From contig JADDOH010001988.1 in NCBI GenBank assembly GCA_016648135.1, positions 23,008-87,007 of the forward strand: a stretch of DNA of 64,000 nt, written 5' to 3'. A program made the translations under genes and the position numbers. The DNA is from Agrypnia vestita (Eukaryota; Arthropoda; Insecta; Trichoptera; Phryganeidae). Below, piece by piece: positions 9,203 through 19,725 of the stretch (position 1 is the first letter of the stretch; the number at the start of each line of letters is the position of its first letter). The notes under the pieces are model-generated. The model was given only the letters and a program-made list of their open reading frames with translations, made no database searches and was not told the origin of the DNA.

Positions 9203-10430
9203 AATAATAATGGATGGATTGGATAATTTGTACAGCGCCGTTTTCGCGAGTGCTCACCTCAAGGGCGCTTTACATAGAAAATTATATATTTTTATTTTTA
9301 TTTATTTATTTAATTTATGGTACAAATACAGTTCTTATATATAACATATTAGATTAAACATTTTTTAAATACTTGGTAGTCATGTAGACCTCATCAGTGA
9401 AGAGAAGCTCTTGAGTCTGATGAGGGAGCCACAGTTCTTATTCCTTGTTATAATATATAGGTACATAGTGTATACAAGTTATTTATTAATACCGTAAAAA
9501 GGTAAATTGATAATGGAAGTATAATCCTTGTGATATTTTTGCTGAGTTTATGTTTTTCTTATAACAACCTCCCCATCCGATAACACCGTATATGAGTAGA
9601 GAGTGAACAATGGCGTAATAAACATTTTTAATCATTTTTGTACTTAAAATATTTCTTAATCTAACGAATATGTAGATACATTTCCTTATTCTTTTTACTA
9701 GTTCGATGATGTGTCTATTCTACTTGAGGTGTTGATCAATGATCACATCATTTTCGGAGGTGGAGTTATTTATGTACAATTATTGTTAGATAGTTTACAG
9801 TTCGTATTACATTTTTGCTCATGGATTATAATTTTCTTGTTATGTATAGGTATTTTTTGTAGAGAAAATAGTATATATGTAGTTTTTTTGGCGTTGAGTG
9901 TCAGTAGGTTGCTGTCAAACCATGATTTTAGAGTATTGATGTCTTTATTTGCTAATTCGTGAGCTGGTTCCCAAATCTTAAAAAACAACTTACTGCTAAA
10001 AAAACTTGTTTACTATTACCTACTTATTCACTAGGTGGCATGCAAGAAAAGGAATTGACGCCTAATACCATGATAGTTGGGAGTGCCTGGAAGAATTAGG
10101 TGTCTTCGCGGAGTGCACACTAGAAGTGGAAAACATTGGTTAATGTTGTAGTGGTCTGATTCTGTAGGTTTTTATAAGATTATCTAAATAAATGCGATCA
10201 CCGAAATTAGTTTTGTGGACGCGATTTACTTCAGCTAACCTATGTATATTAGATGTTGATGCTGAGCGAAGGTTAGGTGTCTGTTATTTGCGGAGAATGG
10301 AATGCAGAAGTACCTAATGTATTGAGGGTCCATGTTGTGAATGGCCTTGAATACTGTAAGGCAAAGCTTATATTCAATCCTCTCTGGACATCTAAGCCAG
10401 TGAACAATTTGAAGATGGTGCGAGATGTGT
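9203..10430 (-). mobile_element. CR1/L2-like retroposon 3' end, minus strand, split by another retroposon
   Basis: Reverse-strand copy of the family better seen at 15505-16140. 9203-9282 carries the 3' terminus: the AAT repeat, then CGCCGTTTTCGCGAGTG and CACCTCAAGGGCGCTT. 9976-10430 carries the preceding UTR (TTACTGCTAAAAAAACTTG, GGTGGCATGCAAG) and the decayed coding end (rc of CATCTTCAAATTGTTCACTG). The 15505 copy is contiguous across this point, so it is an empty site for the insertion of 9283-9975. Confidence 0.75.
9283..9975 (-). mobile_element. non-LTR retroposon fragment nested in the CR1/L2-like copy
   Basis: On the minus strand, the start near 9975 reads LANKDINTLKSWFDSNLLTL then NAKKTTYILF, the RT region following the active site. 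Further on (about 9690-9560) it reads IRKCIYIFVRLRNIL and NVYYAIVHSLLIYGVIGWGG, the 'LLxYGxxxWGG' block also present in family A at 27575-28255. Frame changes separate the pieces. The A/T-rich 3' side (9283-9330, ATTTATTTATTT on the plus strand) is the tail. The insertion point lies between GAAAATTAT and AATCTTAAAAAACAAC of the host copy. Confidence 0.65.
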
Positions 10431-11169
10431 AATAATAATAATTTAATTTCAATAATAATAATTTCGTTGTCTGTCTGTCTGACCGTCTATGCGTAACTAC
10501 GTGTAACGTCCGTAACCTTTTCTATACATTTTTTTTTGTATATAAATAAATAAATACTTGTCCTTAGGAACCGACATGTAAAATCACCATCATTTTAGAA
10601 GGGTTACAGCTAGTTTAATGTCATCTATCATGCTATCTTAATAGCTAGTGAAATGAATGTGTTAAGTTGTTGCTACTAAACGTGGACACTAAACAGAGGT
10701 GAGGTGTATGTAGGTTTTAGAAGATAGATGAGTTCAGACTAGCCAGTGTTTCATCAGGGATGAGTCTGCCGGCAGTGGTTTTCCGGACTGGCGAGTCCTC
10801 TGTTTTGTACGACTTTGTTTTCATTTTCCGCTATGTGTGCATAACATTGTATCATGTCTCATTGTATTGCATGGTTTGCACTCGCACTCGCGCGAGTTTG
10901 AGTGGCGCGGGGAGGATGACCACTTCAGCATGAAAAATGCGGAATTGAGTGGCGAAAGTGCAGGGCCGATACGGGGGCTATTGCTCATAAAAGGCCGACA
11001 GTTCAGAGGCAAGTAAATCCAGTTCGAATAATTTGGTAGTACTTTGTTTGCATTACTTTTTAGAATTCTATCTGTTTTGGGGGGGTTTGGCAATTTGTTC
11101 GGCGCTAATGAGTGTATGATGTTTGTATTAATTAATGGTGGGTGTTTTCTGGAGAGTTGGTGTTTTCTA
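10431..11169. other. mixed repeats, no gene
   Basis: 10431-10530 holds AATAATAAT runs and a GTCTGTCTGTCTG tract followed by CGTAACTACGTGTAACGTC, similar to 17140-17185. 10770-10800 shares GTGGTTTTCCGGACTGGC with 59010-59050. A frame on the minus strand at 10821-11189 has no recognisable domain. Confidence 0.45.
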
Positions 11170-11174
11170 ATATT

Positions 11175-11745
11175 TTGTAACGAGGCCAAAAGGAGTTGCG
11201 CACTTCTGTCAAAGTGACAGTTGTTTGAAATTTGTACAAACTACCGATCTGAAATCATCTCTGACTTTCGAGAGACATCTCCAAAAGTCTGGAAAACGCG
11301 AGGAACTTCTCGATATTTCGATAACAGCATTGGCCAGTATAAACACGACACGCAAGAGTAACCGGGAGTTTATTTTCCGTACGCGTTGACAGGCGATAAC
11401 AGAAGCGAAGGTAGCCGCGGGCGGCGGTCAGTCCGGCCAAGCGAGCGGTAGCGGCGAGAAGCCAGTGTCGCGAAGCGAGCGGAGATTCGACGGCGATTCT
11501 AGAAAGTCCTTACGTAGCGAAATAAAGCGAAGCGAAATGAATAAGCGCGGAAATTGAAGGAATATTCTAGTGAACAGTGAATAAAGTGTCAAAGCGAATA
11601 TAAAGTGTATATTTACGAGTGATAAATGCGCAACAGTTGAATTTAAGAAAAAGCGTTACATTTAATTAAGTAATCGGTATTCAATAAATCCGTTATTAAT
11701 TCCCAGCGTTTTCGTTCATTCCTCCTGCAGCCACGACACGTGACA
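11175..11745 (+). mobile_element. probable solo LTR (571 bp)
   Basis: The segment starts TTGTAACGAGG and ends CACGTGACA, i.e. TG...CA-type termini, and is flanked by the 5-bp direct repeat ATATT (11170-11174 and 11746-11750). Inside, in the order of an LTR, are a TATA-like CAGTATAAACACG near 11335, a GC-rich leader, and the polyadenylation signal AATAAA near 11684-11690, followed by about 55 bases. No internal retrotransposon genes or second LTR are adjacent, hence a solo LTR left by recombination. A reverse fragment resembling its 3' end lies at 39490-39520 (CACGTGTCGTGGCT). Ty3/Gypsy versus BEL/Pao cannot be decided. Confidence 0.55.
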
Positions 11746-12215
11746 ATATTGAGCCAGGTGTTCTGTATTTAGACTGTTGGGCCTTTTGTATATTTCGATT
11801 GCCTCTCTATAGATCCTCGCCGTATCGTTATCTAAACTTGCGACCGAAGATTCTCCATCAAAATTGATCCTACGACCTTTTGTCATGGCATGCTGTGCTA
11901 GAGATGACGTGAACTTTTTGCTTTTTACGTCCACAGCGTGTTCGGCTATTCTGGCGGATATCTTCCGGTTGGTTCGTCCGACCGCCCTCACACGCCCGGC
12001 CCTGAGTGTGTGGTGGGTCCCTCTTCGCCGATCGATTGACGTGGTCCGCGTCGAGCTCCCGATCGGTCGATGCGGGCGGCTTCCTACCGTAGTGCCTGCG
12101 GTGGAGCCAGACCTTCTTAGACTCTAGTCCCTCGAGCGTCCCGAACGGATCAATCGCGCTCGAGGGATATCGCCCAGCGAGAAGCCCGCGGCGGCAAAAC
12201 CGTTCTCTCACCGAC
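11746..12215 (-). pseudogene. Penelope-like element, GIY-YIG endonuclease end, minus strand
   Basis: Two minus-strand frames cover the region. 11716-11991 reads AVGRTNRKISARIAEHAVDV, FTSSLAQHAMTKGRRINFDG and REAIEIYKRPNSLN. This is the second half of the GIY-YIG nuclease that follows RT in Penelope-like elements: 'R..R..EH', 'SALAQH', and a catalytic glutamate in 'REAIEI'. The overlapping frame 11870-12211 holds the preceding part in another phase, so at least one frameshift is present. The frame runs into the LTR at 11745, so the LTR lies immediately downstream of, or inserted in, the Penelope remnant. Codons here are more GC-rich than in the other Penelope copies. Confidence 0.65.
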
Positions 12216-12924
12216 CGGCGCCCGCGATACCACGCTCAAACTCGCGCTCCGTACAACGCATTCTCCAACATGTAAAGTTTTGTGACTTCAATAAATCATC
12301 GAGTTAATTGTGAGAACTTCTTTCTGTTCATCCTGAATCACATCCCCCTCAGCCTTGTCATGCACCTTCACGCATATTTCACTCACACACCTTCAGCGTT
12401 CACTCGACATGCATAAGACTGATTGCGCATTTTGGCAGAGGTGCAGTCACGCTGGTTCCTTCGCGAATACACGCACATTACATCAAATCATATCCGCCAC
12501 ACTGGTGACACCGATCTGATGTATAATATAATCATCTGCTGAATGCCTTTCGCTGCTACATGATTATGAAGGAGAAAGGATTGGACCCGGCCAGTAGATC
12601 AATGGCTATGGCCCCTGTACGCAGAGAGCGAAACGATTTTGTGATTCGGCCGTAGGCGTAATTGCAAAAAAATATTTGTATCACCATTCAGAAGCGGATC
12701 GGTGTTTTTCCACGAGCTCGCTTCTCGTGCCAAGAAATCAATCACTCGATCTAATGTAAACACAGGGCAGACCGGATTATTTAAAAATCTGTTCATTAGA
12801 TCGTTTCCGGATGTTTACAGGGTCGTCCGGGTTTAAAAATCTAACAACACGTTGCTTCGTCATGACCGCCGCGAAGCCGCCGACCGACCCGGCATTGTTC
12901 TCTGGTTAGACATAATAACAGAAT
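12216..12924. other. possible LTR remnants, no gene
   Basis: 12236-12345 has AATAAATCATCG followed by a stretch ending AATCACA, and 12400-12520 ends in CGCCACACTGGTGACACCGA, reminiscent of an LTR end followed by a primer-binding segment. Neither has a matching partner, so I hold these as weak LTR-like scars. The rest (12560-12900) is unrecognised. Confidence 0.3.
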
Positions 12925-12967
12925 GTTATTATGTTTCGAGACGTACCCATCTCTTCGTCTTAATAAC
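12925..12967 (-). ncRNA. degenerate hammerhead-like motif, minus strand
   Basis: On the minus strand: GTTATTA, AAGACGA, a stem AGAGATG-GGTA-CGTCTC, GAAA, and TAATAAC closing a 7-bp outer stem with GTTATTA. The usual CTGA of the hammerhead core reads AAGA, so catalysis is not expected. It is listed because the same layout recurs in better form at 13375 and 41251. Confidence 0.3.
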
Positions 12968-13033
12968 AACAATTTTTCCGAATTTTCCAACCACCTCATG
13001 GAAAATAATCATTAATTTGACCCAAAAATAGGG

Positions 13034-13243
13034 GTGAAAGTATTAAATACTGATAATAAAGGTTTAAAATTTAATAATTTAAAAAAATTTTACATTAGGG
13101 AGGCGGTGAATAATAGAGTACCTCTCATTAATAACCAAATTAATTTTCCGTATAGCCCTTTGTTTAATTTAACGTTCACAAAAGATGTGGTAACGCCCAC
13201 TTTAGACCCCGCCCCCTCTCACTCTCTCTCGTTAGATTCCTGA
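13034..13243 (+). pseudogene. possible Penelope-like C-terminal end
   Basis: The frame reads NNLKKFYIREAVNNRVPLIN and NNQINFPYSPLFNLTF. The layout 'LxxLExxEIxKA...LLNxQxxxxYSPL' is seen at the extreme C-terminus of Penelope-like GIY-YIG domains, here with substitutions. It is followed within 150 bases by the hammerhead-like motif at 13375, as expected for the terminal repeat of such an element. On sequence alone this is a modest call. Confidence 0.4.
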
Positions 13244-13374
13244 ATTGTTCAGTAGGCTATAATCAGTGCATGCTTGTCTCTGACAAGATTAACACGCATG
13301 TTATCAATATTGGTGATAGTTTAACAATACTACGGTTGGGGTCTATAGTGTTGTGAATATAGTAATGTAGTGTT

Positions 13375-13416
13375 GGTCCTGACGAAGAGACGGGTACGTC
13401 TCGAATCCGGTAGACC
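13375..13416 (+). ncRNA. hammerhead-like motif of a Penelope terminal repeat
   Basis: Layout 5' to 3': GGTC (outer stem), CTGACGA (core), A, GAGACG-GGTA-CGTCTC (6-bp stem, tetraloop), GAA, TCCGGT (expected ACCGGT), A, GACC (pairs with GGTC). CTGANGA and GAA are the hammerhead core, and ACCGGT is self-complementary, so the third stem could form only in a dimer. Deviations: one extra A after the core and T instead of A after GAA. Hammerhead motifs in Penelope-like terminal repeats are established; activity of this copy is unknown. Confidence 0.45.
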
Positions 13417-13439
13417 GTTAATCTGGTAGGGGTTTTTAC

Positions 13440-14064
13440 TAAGTTCACTAACATTCTGTTAAATGACAGAGTCTTCAATAGCAGAGACATTTACCAGCAA
13501 ACAAAGATATCGGTCTACAAAGCTACTGTGCTTCCCTTACTTCTGTATGGAATGGAGGCTTGGGTACCCTGCAGAAGACACGTTAGGAGTCTGGACATGT
13601 TCCACCAACGTCCTTCGCCGCGTTCTACAGATCCACTAGAACGACCATATATCCAACATTACAGTTTTGCGGCGCTCTAAATGTCGGCCAATTGAAGACA
13701 TGATCGCGGAAGCGAGAATGAGATGGAAAGGGACATGCGTTACGCATGGGCGACCACAGACTTCTTGTATGGGGAGATGGGGGGCAGGCGAAAGGCCGGA
13801 GGACAGAAGAAGAGGAGAAAAGACTGTCTCCGAGAATCACTAAGCCTGTGTGAAGCACCCGAGAACTGGGAGCAGCTGGCACAAGATCGTGTGAGCTGGA
13901 GGAGGGTTTGCTCTCGGGCTGACGACTAAAAAATGAGCAGCGAGCCGCAACAATGCGTCAACGGGACCGACTAATGCAACCTGACCGCTTCCTTTGTGAA
14001 GTATGCGGGAGAGAGTGCGCTTCTCGAATAGGGCTATTTTCCCATGAGAGGCGCAGCAACAACA
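13440..14064 (+). pseudogene. non-LTR RT C-terminus with C2H2-type finger
   Basis: Starting at about 13440 the frame reads TNILLNDRVFNSRDIYQQTK, ISVYKATVLPLLLYGMEAW and HVRSLDMFHQR. After frameshifts it continues HISNITVLRRSKCRPIEDMI, MRWKGH and KDCLRESLSLCEAPENWEQL, then AQDRVSWRRVCSRADD. Near 13990-14063 another frame gives FLCEVCGRECASRIGLFSHE, a C-x2-C...H finger found at the end of one non-LTR clade that shares the 'QLRWxGHVxRM' and 'DCLK' blocks. At least three frame changes are present. RT core and endonuclease are absent. I cannot name the clade with confidence. Confidence 0.65.
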
Positions 14065-14199
14065 ACTAAGTCAGCATGGCGAGGGGATCCTCGATCACGA
14101 GGCCTGGCTACAACATTGTTCTCTTCTCCTTGTCGTCCTGCAGCTGTCAATGCTGTGGTCGGTGTGTCACATTTTGGACTAAGACCCAGCGATCACCAG

Positions 14200-15170
14200 A
14201 GTTATCTTATAGTATCAAACCTGAAATATTTTCTCTTGATCTATACATTACATCAGTACTGAATAAATGTAAAATAAGATTATTTGCAGACGGCGCTTTA
14301 ATATACATAGAGGATAGTGACCTGGAAACAGCGATCTACAACATAAATAAAGAACTGGAGGAAATATCAAAATGGCTCCAATTCAACAAACTTAAATTAA
14401 ATGTTTCAAAAACAAAATGTATGTTAATTGGGAGCAAAAAAATGACAACCAAATATAATGTGAAACTAGAAAATGAGATATTAGAAAACGTAGACAGTAT
14501 AAATATATATACCTAGGTGTAATTATAGATTCAAAACTAATGTTGTGAAGAAAATCGCCAAAAAAGTATCCTTACATCGAAGAATAACATGATATATAAA
14601 TAAAAATAAAGGTTTGTTAATATACAATACAATGATTCTCCCGCACATAGATTATTGTTCCAGTATATTATTTATAAGCAACGAAAGAATGCTAAAGAAA
14701 CTACAAATAGTACAAAACAGAGCGATGCGCATAATACTGAAGTGTAACAGGAGAACTAAAATAACAAAAATGTTGAGTGACCTAGGACTATAAACCGTAA
14801 ATCAAAGAATAATGTAATGGTGCAAATAATTAAACACGGTTACTTTGATGACAGGATGAAGCTGAATTAGGATTTTCATTCTTACAATACGAGAGGAAGC
14901 GACAACATAAGTCTACCAAAGAAAAACACCTCACAAAATTGTATGATGTATAAAGGTATACAAATCTTCGATAGCCAGCCAAAGGAAATTCAAAACACGG
15001 AGAATATAAGGAGGTTTAAACTGGAGTCCAAAAATTTTATTGTAAAAACTTTTAAATGATTAGATGGAATGCAGTGTAAACCTCCTTATATGTCTAGAAA
15101 TCATATACCAGCCCACACAACATTATGTGTGGAACTAAATAATGAAGATAAATAAATAAAAAATAGTGGA
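14200..15170 (+). pseudogene. RT fragment with mutated active site (FADG), family D
   Basis: The frame 14076-14516 enters RT near 14200: KIRLFADGALIYIEDSDLET, then ISKWLQFNKLKLNVSKTKCM and a stop at 14514. The catalytic box should be FADD; here the second aspartate is glycine, so the enzyme would be dead even without the frameshift. Downstream, shifted frames contain the thumb region and the 3' UTR (ACCTCACAAAATTGTATGAT, AATTTTATTGTAAAAAC). The same 3' part is found reversed at 50650-50890 and 56030-56215. The tail ends near 15150 in AATAAATAAAAAA. Confidence 0.65.
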
Positions 15171-15504
15171 TAAGAAGGTTTGGATATTATTGTTGGGGAG
15201 TAGATAAAGTTTTCAACAAATCGATAAACAAAATTCATTCCACAATCTTTAAATTAATTTTGTTTATTGTGGGTAACGCGCCATTTCCTATTCCGTGGAT
15301 AATTCGCCGCTGCCGACGGCATTCTGTTTTATAATTACGTCATTTATTGGCACATTTCATACTTTGGATTTCTTTTTTTAAAATAATATTTAAGGTGTTT
15401 TTATTTTAAAAAACTAACTTTTAATTAGCGAGTAAAGCCTCAAAATACGGTAATAAATAGAATATACTTTTTAAAATCATCATTACCGGCGTTTCAAAGT
15501 TTGC

Positions 15505-16140
15505 GCATATCGCACACCATCTTCAAAACCTTCACTGGCTCAGATATCCGGAGAGGATTGAATATAAGCTTTGTCTTATAATATTCAAGGGTATTCACAA
15601 CATGGCCCCTCAATACATAACCGACTTCTGCATTCCATTTTCCGCAAGTAACAGACAACTAACATTCCGCTCAGAAACAAGATCTAACACAAATAGGTTA
15701 AGTGAAGTAAATCGCTTCCACAAAACTAATATCGGTGATCGTGCTTTCGCGGTGGCTGGACCAAAGTTATGGAACAAAACACCTAATAAACTGAGACAGA
15801 CAGACAGCTTACCACAGTTCAAAAAACAACTAAAGACGCATTTTTTAGACAATCCTATAAAAACCTACACAATTTGACTACTACAACACTAGCTAATGTT
15901 TTCCACACTAGTGTGCACTCCCCGAAAACACCTAATTCTTTCAGGCACTCCCAACTATTATAGTATTAAACGTTAATTCCATTTCTTGCAAGCCACCTAG
16001 TGAATAAGTAATATAAAATAAGTTTTTTTAGCAGTAAGTTGTTTTGTAAGATAATTTTCTGTGTTAAGCGCCCTTGAGGTGAGTATTCGCGAAAACGGAG
16101 CTATATAAATTATCCAAATATTATTATTATTATTATTATC
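15505..16140 (+). mobile_element. CR1/L2-like retroposon 3' end, complete terminus
   Basis: 5'-truncated copy carrying the last 120 codons (15515-15877) and a 3' UTR. The UTR contains AGCGCCCTTGAGGTGA and GAAAACGGAGCTATATAAAT, then the ATT microsatellite at 16117-16140. A terminus 'GGCGCTATATAAAT' plus short tandem repeats instead of poly(A) is typical for CR1/L2-group elements. Reverse copies are at 9203-10430 and 54330-54955. Confidence 0.8.
15515..15877 (+). pseudogene. CR1/L2-like ORF2 C-terminus
   Basis: One open frame of 121 codons with its stop at 15875-15877. It reads HHLQNLHWLRYPERIEYKLC, LIIFKGIHNMAPQYI, then FAVAGPKLWNKTPNKLRQTD and SLPQFKKQLKTHFL. These are the classic C-terminal blocks of CR1/L2/Rex1 ORF2: 'LHWLPxxxRIxYKL', 'GPxLWNxLPxxLR', 'SLxxFKxxLKTxLF'. 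No stop or frameshift in this part, so this copy is comparatively young. The RT core is not present. Confidence 0.8.
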
Positions 16141-17281
16141 TCTTTATATAAATAACAAGCGTTTTAAAATCAACAAAAAACGTAAAAATTTCTTGCAAAT
16201 TTAAAACATTATAACTTTGTTAATAATGAACATTTCTGAATTATCTAAGTACGGATCCCAGATAATGAAGTAAACTTTATACGTATAAAAAAACATATTA
16301 TGCGTACATATAAATATTCATTAAAACTTTGTTCCGCCTAGCACACTAAAAACGATTTTTTTGTCCGCGGCCGGTCGATTAATGCTTATATTTTCTTAAA
16401 TAATGTTCAGTTTATTACTTTTATATAAAAACAAAGGTTCTATCTAAGTTATTGCCCTAAAAAAATGCAGTCTACAATATACATTCTGATATAAATGAAT
16501 AATAAAAACACACATTTTCGTAAAAAAAAAAAAACGTCGAAATATGCATTTGCAGTGAATGTCCAGCCTTAAGGAATCGTTTGTGAAAAACGCATCGCTC
16601 GACCATTTTTTTCGTCGACTTTAGTTGTAAAATAGGTCACCACGAAAAGCCCTTTTATTTTAACGGCATAATGTATATGCCTGTGTCCACCCTGAAAGTC
16701 TATTCTAAATATTGGTGAAAAAAATTTTGAAATCAGACGAGTAGCTTCCTACATCCAAACTTTACCTCTTTATATACCAATTAGTATGGATAAATTTTAT
16801 CAATATTTTTAGTGTGATCAAATTTGTCAATTGTCAGTTACTGGATATCGTCCACAGGGGGGTCATCGACAATTGAAATTAACTTACAAAATTGATAATG
16901 TCTGGATATTCTCACGATAGAATTGATGAACGCCGCGTAGAGCGATCATTTAAGCCAGTTCATACAGGTTGTGAGCCCTAGGCCATCGTATAAGAGACTT
17001 CCATACACGTTTCTCATATAAACAGCTTCGTTCCTGTGAGACTTCTATAATTTATCTGTGGACAAATCCGGTAATTGTGCTCTCAGAACATACATAAAAA
17101 AATATTGTCAAGTGGATTTGTGTTATTTCAAGCATAATAATTTCGATGTCTGTCCGTCCGTAACTTAGTGTAACGACCGTAATTTCATTCGAATTCACGG
17201 CAAAACAAATTAAACGGCCGGTGATGGGGGGCCAGCAATGTTGCTACGGCCGCTTCTCCGTGGACCGCCAAAAAAGATACT
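16141..17281. repeat. dispersed repeats incl. a block shared with 49040-49265; no gene
   Basis: 16575-16790 matches 49040-49265: AAAACGCATCGCTCGAC, ATAGGTCACCACGAAAA, CCACCCTGAAAGTC, TATTCTAAATATTGGTGAAA, GAGTAGCTTC and ACATCCAAACTT. 16940-17050 ends GTGAGACTTCTATAATTTATC, a retroposon-type end also seen at 18195-18230, 40600-40655 and 52400-52470. 17140-17180 has GTCTGTCCGTCCGTAAC. The remainder is AT-rich and unrecognised. Confidence 0.5.
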
Positions 17282-17628
17282 ATTTATTTTATTTTGGGGA
17301 AAATTAACAGCAAATCAACATCTTAACAAATATAAAATAATGGTTTTTAAAATTGTGCCAATTACAAATTTTCCACTGAATTAGTAGTAATTTACTTTTA
17401 CTTACTTTAACAGCGAGTGAAGGGGAATGTGGGACGGGAGTAGAAGGGAAGATATAATGTACGAATTAGTTTGGGTGCGGTTGTGTAGATATTGTTTGTT
17501 ATATGTTTCTTATCGTTGAGTTGAAAATGTCAATGTGGTGATAGTTTGCGTTAAATGAATTTGTGGATCTGTACATAAAGGAGTTTTGTTTTGAGTTGGT
17601 CTTACAAAAGGGGAGATGAAAAGTAAGT
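17282..17628 (-). mobile_element. Jockey-like retroposon 3' end, minus strand
   Basis: Reverse complement of the end of the element at 46043-47560. It matches the UTR (GGGGAATGTGGGACGGGAGT complement, AATTTTCCACTGAATT) and the last codons (ATGAATTTGTGGATCTGTAC complement). The A-rich tail is on the left, as TATTTTATTTTGGGG. It is severely 5'-truncated, to about 350 bp. It shows that this Jockey family has at least two copies here. Confidence 0.75.
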
Positions 17629-17734
17629 TGTATAAATATACCCGAGGGATTAGCAAAGACGCGAACCAATGTTACGTCATTTTTGACGGGTTACAGCTAA
17701 TTTGATTATAAATTCGTTAAAAATTGACATTATT

Positions 17735-17985
17735 TTTTTTATCTTTAAAATATTATAAAAATTTCTACTTCACTCCCGTGAAATTCAAATTGTCCACACT
17801 TTATTTGATAGTGCGATCTACGCGCAGCTTAACTTAAAAAATATTTATTATTAAAAAACGTAGATGCACTGCAGAAACATAAAATTAAAAAAATGACGCA
17901 TATACGACCGTATTCTGAAAATAGCAATATTGGGATCTTAAGACTGTTATCTCAACACTTAACAGACGAGAATAAAAATAAAAAA
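17735..17985 (+). repeat. dispersed repeat, second copy of 5305-5535
   Basis: Near-identical to 5305-5535 over about 230 bases, including AATTGTCCACACTTTATTTG and GCATATACGACCGTATTCTG. This copy extends further, ACTTAACAGACGAGAATAAA, and then into unique sequence. It is non-coding. Confidence 0.65.
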
Positions 17986-18467
17986 GAAACGAGATGTAGG
18001 TGTAGATATTCAAATAAAGAGATTTGCATATTTTCACATATCTCTCAAATTAAACACCATTATTTGCAGTGTCCGATTTCTGCAATGCCTTTAGAAAAGT
18101 GATTTCTCCGGTGCCTTCTCATACAGGCGGTCTGGTCTGACAGAGCTTCTAACGGATTACCTATTGCAAACGTAACCTCACAATTCTCATGTTTCGTAGC
18201 TTCGTTCCTGGGAGACTTCTATGATTTATCTTAATTACGCTAATCTTAACTCAAACACGCGGAAATCACTACTTTTGTATCGCATTTTTGTTTCTCAAGT
18301 TAAGGTTTACTCATTAGGTTTAATATATTTTAAATACACATCTCTTACTAAAACGACACAGAATAAATATTTTTTAAATAGACATGCGAACACGGAATGC
18401 GTGTCACATAAATATTCTTACTATTATCAAACTAAGCTAAACGCTTGTGCAATGAAAACGGGACTAA

Positions 18468-18544
18468 CTTGCTGGTCCGAAGTGAGGTTCGAACCCGCGA
18501 CCTTTGGATCGCGAGGCGAGAGTCCTAACCACAAGACCAACAAG
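18468..18544 (-). tRNA. tRNA-like sequence (SINE head or tRNA pseudogene)
   Basis: On the minus strand it carries an A-box-like TGGTCTTGTGGTTAGGAC and a B box GGTTCGAACC, spaced as in a tRNA, and the outer ends CTTGTT and AGCAAG can pair. The anticodon arm does not fold cleanly: a CGCGA/TCGCG stem has an 8-base loop. No isotype is assigned. No A-rich tail or second copy was seen in the window, so a decayed tRNA-derived SINE and a tRNA pseudogene are both possible. Confidence 0.4.
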
Positions 18545-18920
18545 CAATGTTTTAATATATTAACAAATTACCTAACCAAATACGTAATGGTCATTAATAA
18601 AACTGCCCCATTTTTTTGGGCCTCGTAGAAAAAATTATTTTTAAATATAAACAAGAATAAACTTTGTTTTCACAGCTTATATATTGAAAATACCACCATG
18701 TTTCAGGTCCAAAGGTCAGGATATAATGTAAACTAAATATTAAAAATATTAAAATATAAAAAATTTAAATAAATATATGAGAGATGAATAAATGATTAAG
18801 CACTAATAAGAAAACAATTTTAAAATATAACTAATTGTAAAATAGACCAGGTTGTTTATAAAATTCAATTTACTATCAATGCGACGCAGTTTACTTTCGA
18901 TTACTATCAAAGCGACGTAA
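18545..18920. other. AT-rich spacer, no gene
   Basis: Nothing recognised beyond short AT-rich tracts. Confidence 0.4.
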
Positions 18921-19725
18921 CATTGAATTAATACCTGATTAATAATCGAATATTGATTCTATACTGCGATGCAAGATATAAATAAAGTTAGGCTTATCTT
19001 AATACGTATATTTTAACATTGTTACTCACTTTATTATGTTCTACTCACTACTGTTACTACTTATGTCTATATTATTATTATGTACAACTTCAAAATTATT
19101 TATATGTGAGATATATCAGTATATAAGTTAATAAGTTCACTACTATCTATTTACACTGTTAATATTCCCAAAGAAATAAATAAATAAATAAAAAACACAT
19201 TTTCTTATTTCCAAAATTAGTATTACTTGTATACAATTGTCAGTATTAAAATAATGATCCATTTCAAGTTGATTAGAAAATTCGAAATAATTATTGAAAA
19301 CGATAAAGTCACCACAAAATCATCTTGCTCATATTGAAGAAGTCATTTTGCAATCGTCTAGTTGATTTTCTTACAAATTATTTTTCATATGAGTCCGTTT
19401 CTAAGATACAACTACAACGACCTGTTCACCAACATCGACATCTATCATGTCTCTGTATCACCTAAGACCAAAAGTGAACACAATTCTGCGACGCAACATT
19501 GAATTAATACTTGATTAATAACCGAATATTGATTCACTACTGCGATGCAGGATATAAATAAAGTCGGGTAATACGTATACTTTATTATGTCCTACTCGCT
19601 ACTGTCACAATTGACGTCTTTTATTTTAACACGTTTACATTAGTATAATGTGAGATATGTTAGGATACAAGTTAATACCTTAATTACCAACTATTTACAC
19701 TCTCATATATTTATATACAGGCTAA
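18921..19725. repeat. two direct repeats of about 235-265 bp, 300 bp apart
   Basis: 18921-19190 and 19486-19720 are diverged direct copies. Shared pieces are AACATTGAATTAATAC, TGATTAATAA, CGAATATTGATTC, TACTGCGATGCA, GATATAAATAAAGT, TTTATTATGT, ATGTGAGATAT and ACAAGTTAATA/ATAAGTTAATA. No TG...CA termini were seen, so I treat them as a segmental duplication rather than LTRs of a small element. Confidence 0.55.

Noticed and set aside
18468..18544. Functional tRNA gene
   Set aside because: A and B boxes are present, but the anticodon arm does not fold and no isotype can be assigned.
18921..19725. Direct repeats as LTRs of a small retrotransposon
   Set aside because: No TG/CA termini, no target duplication, no primer-binding site, and the copies are diverged.
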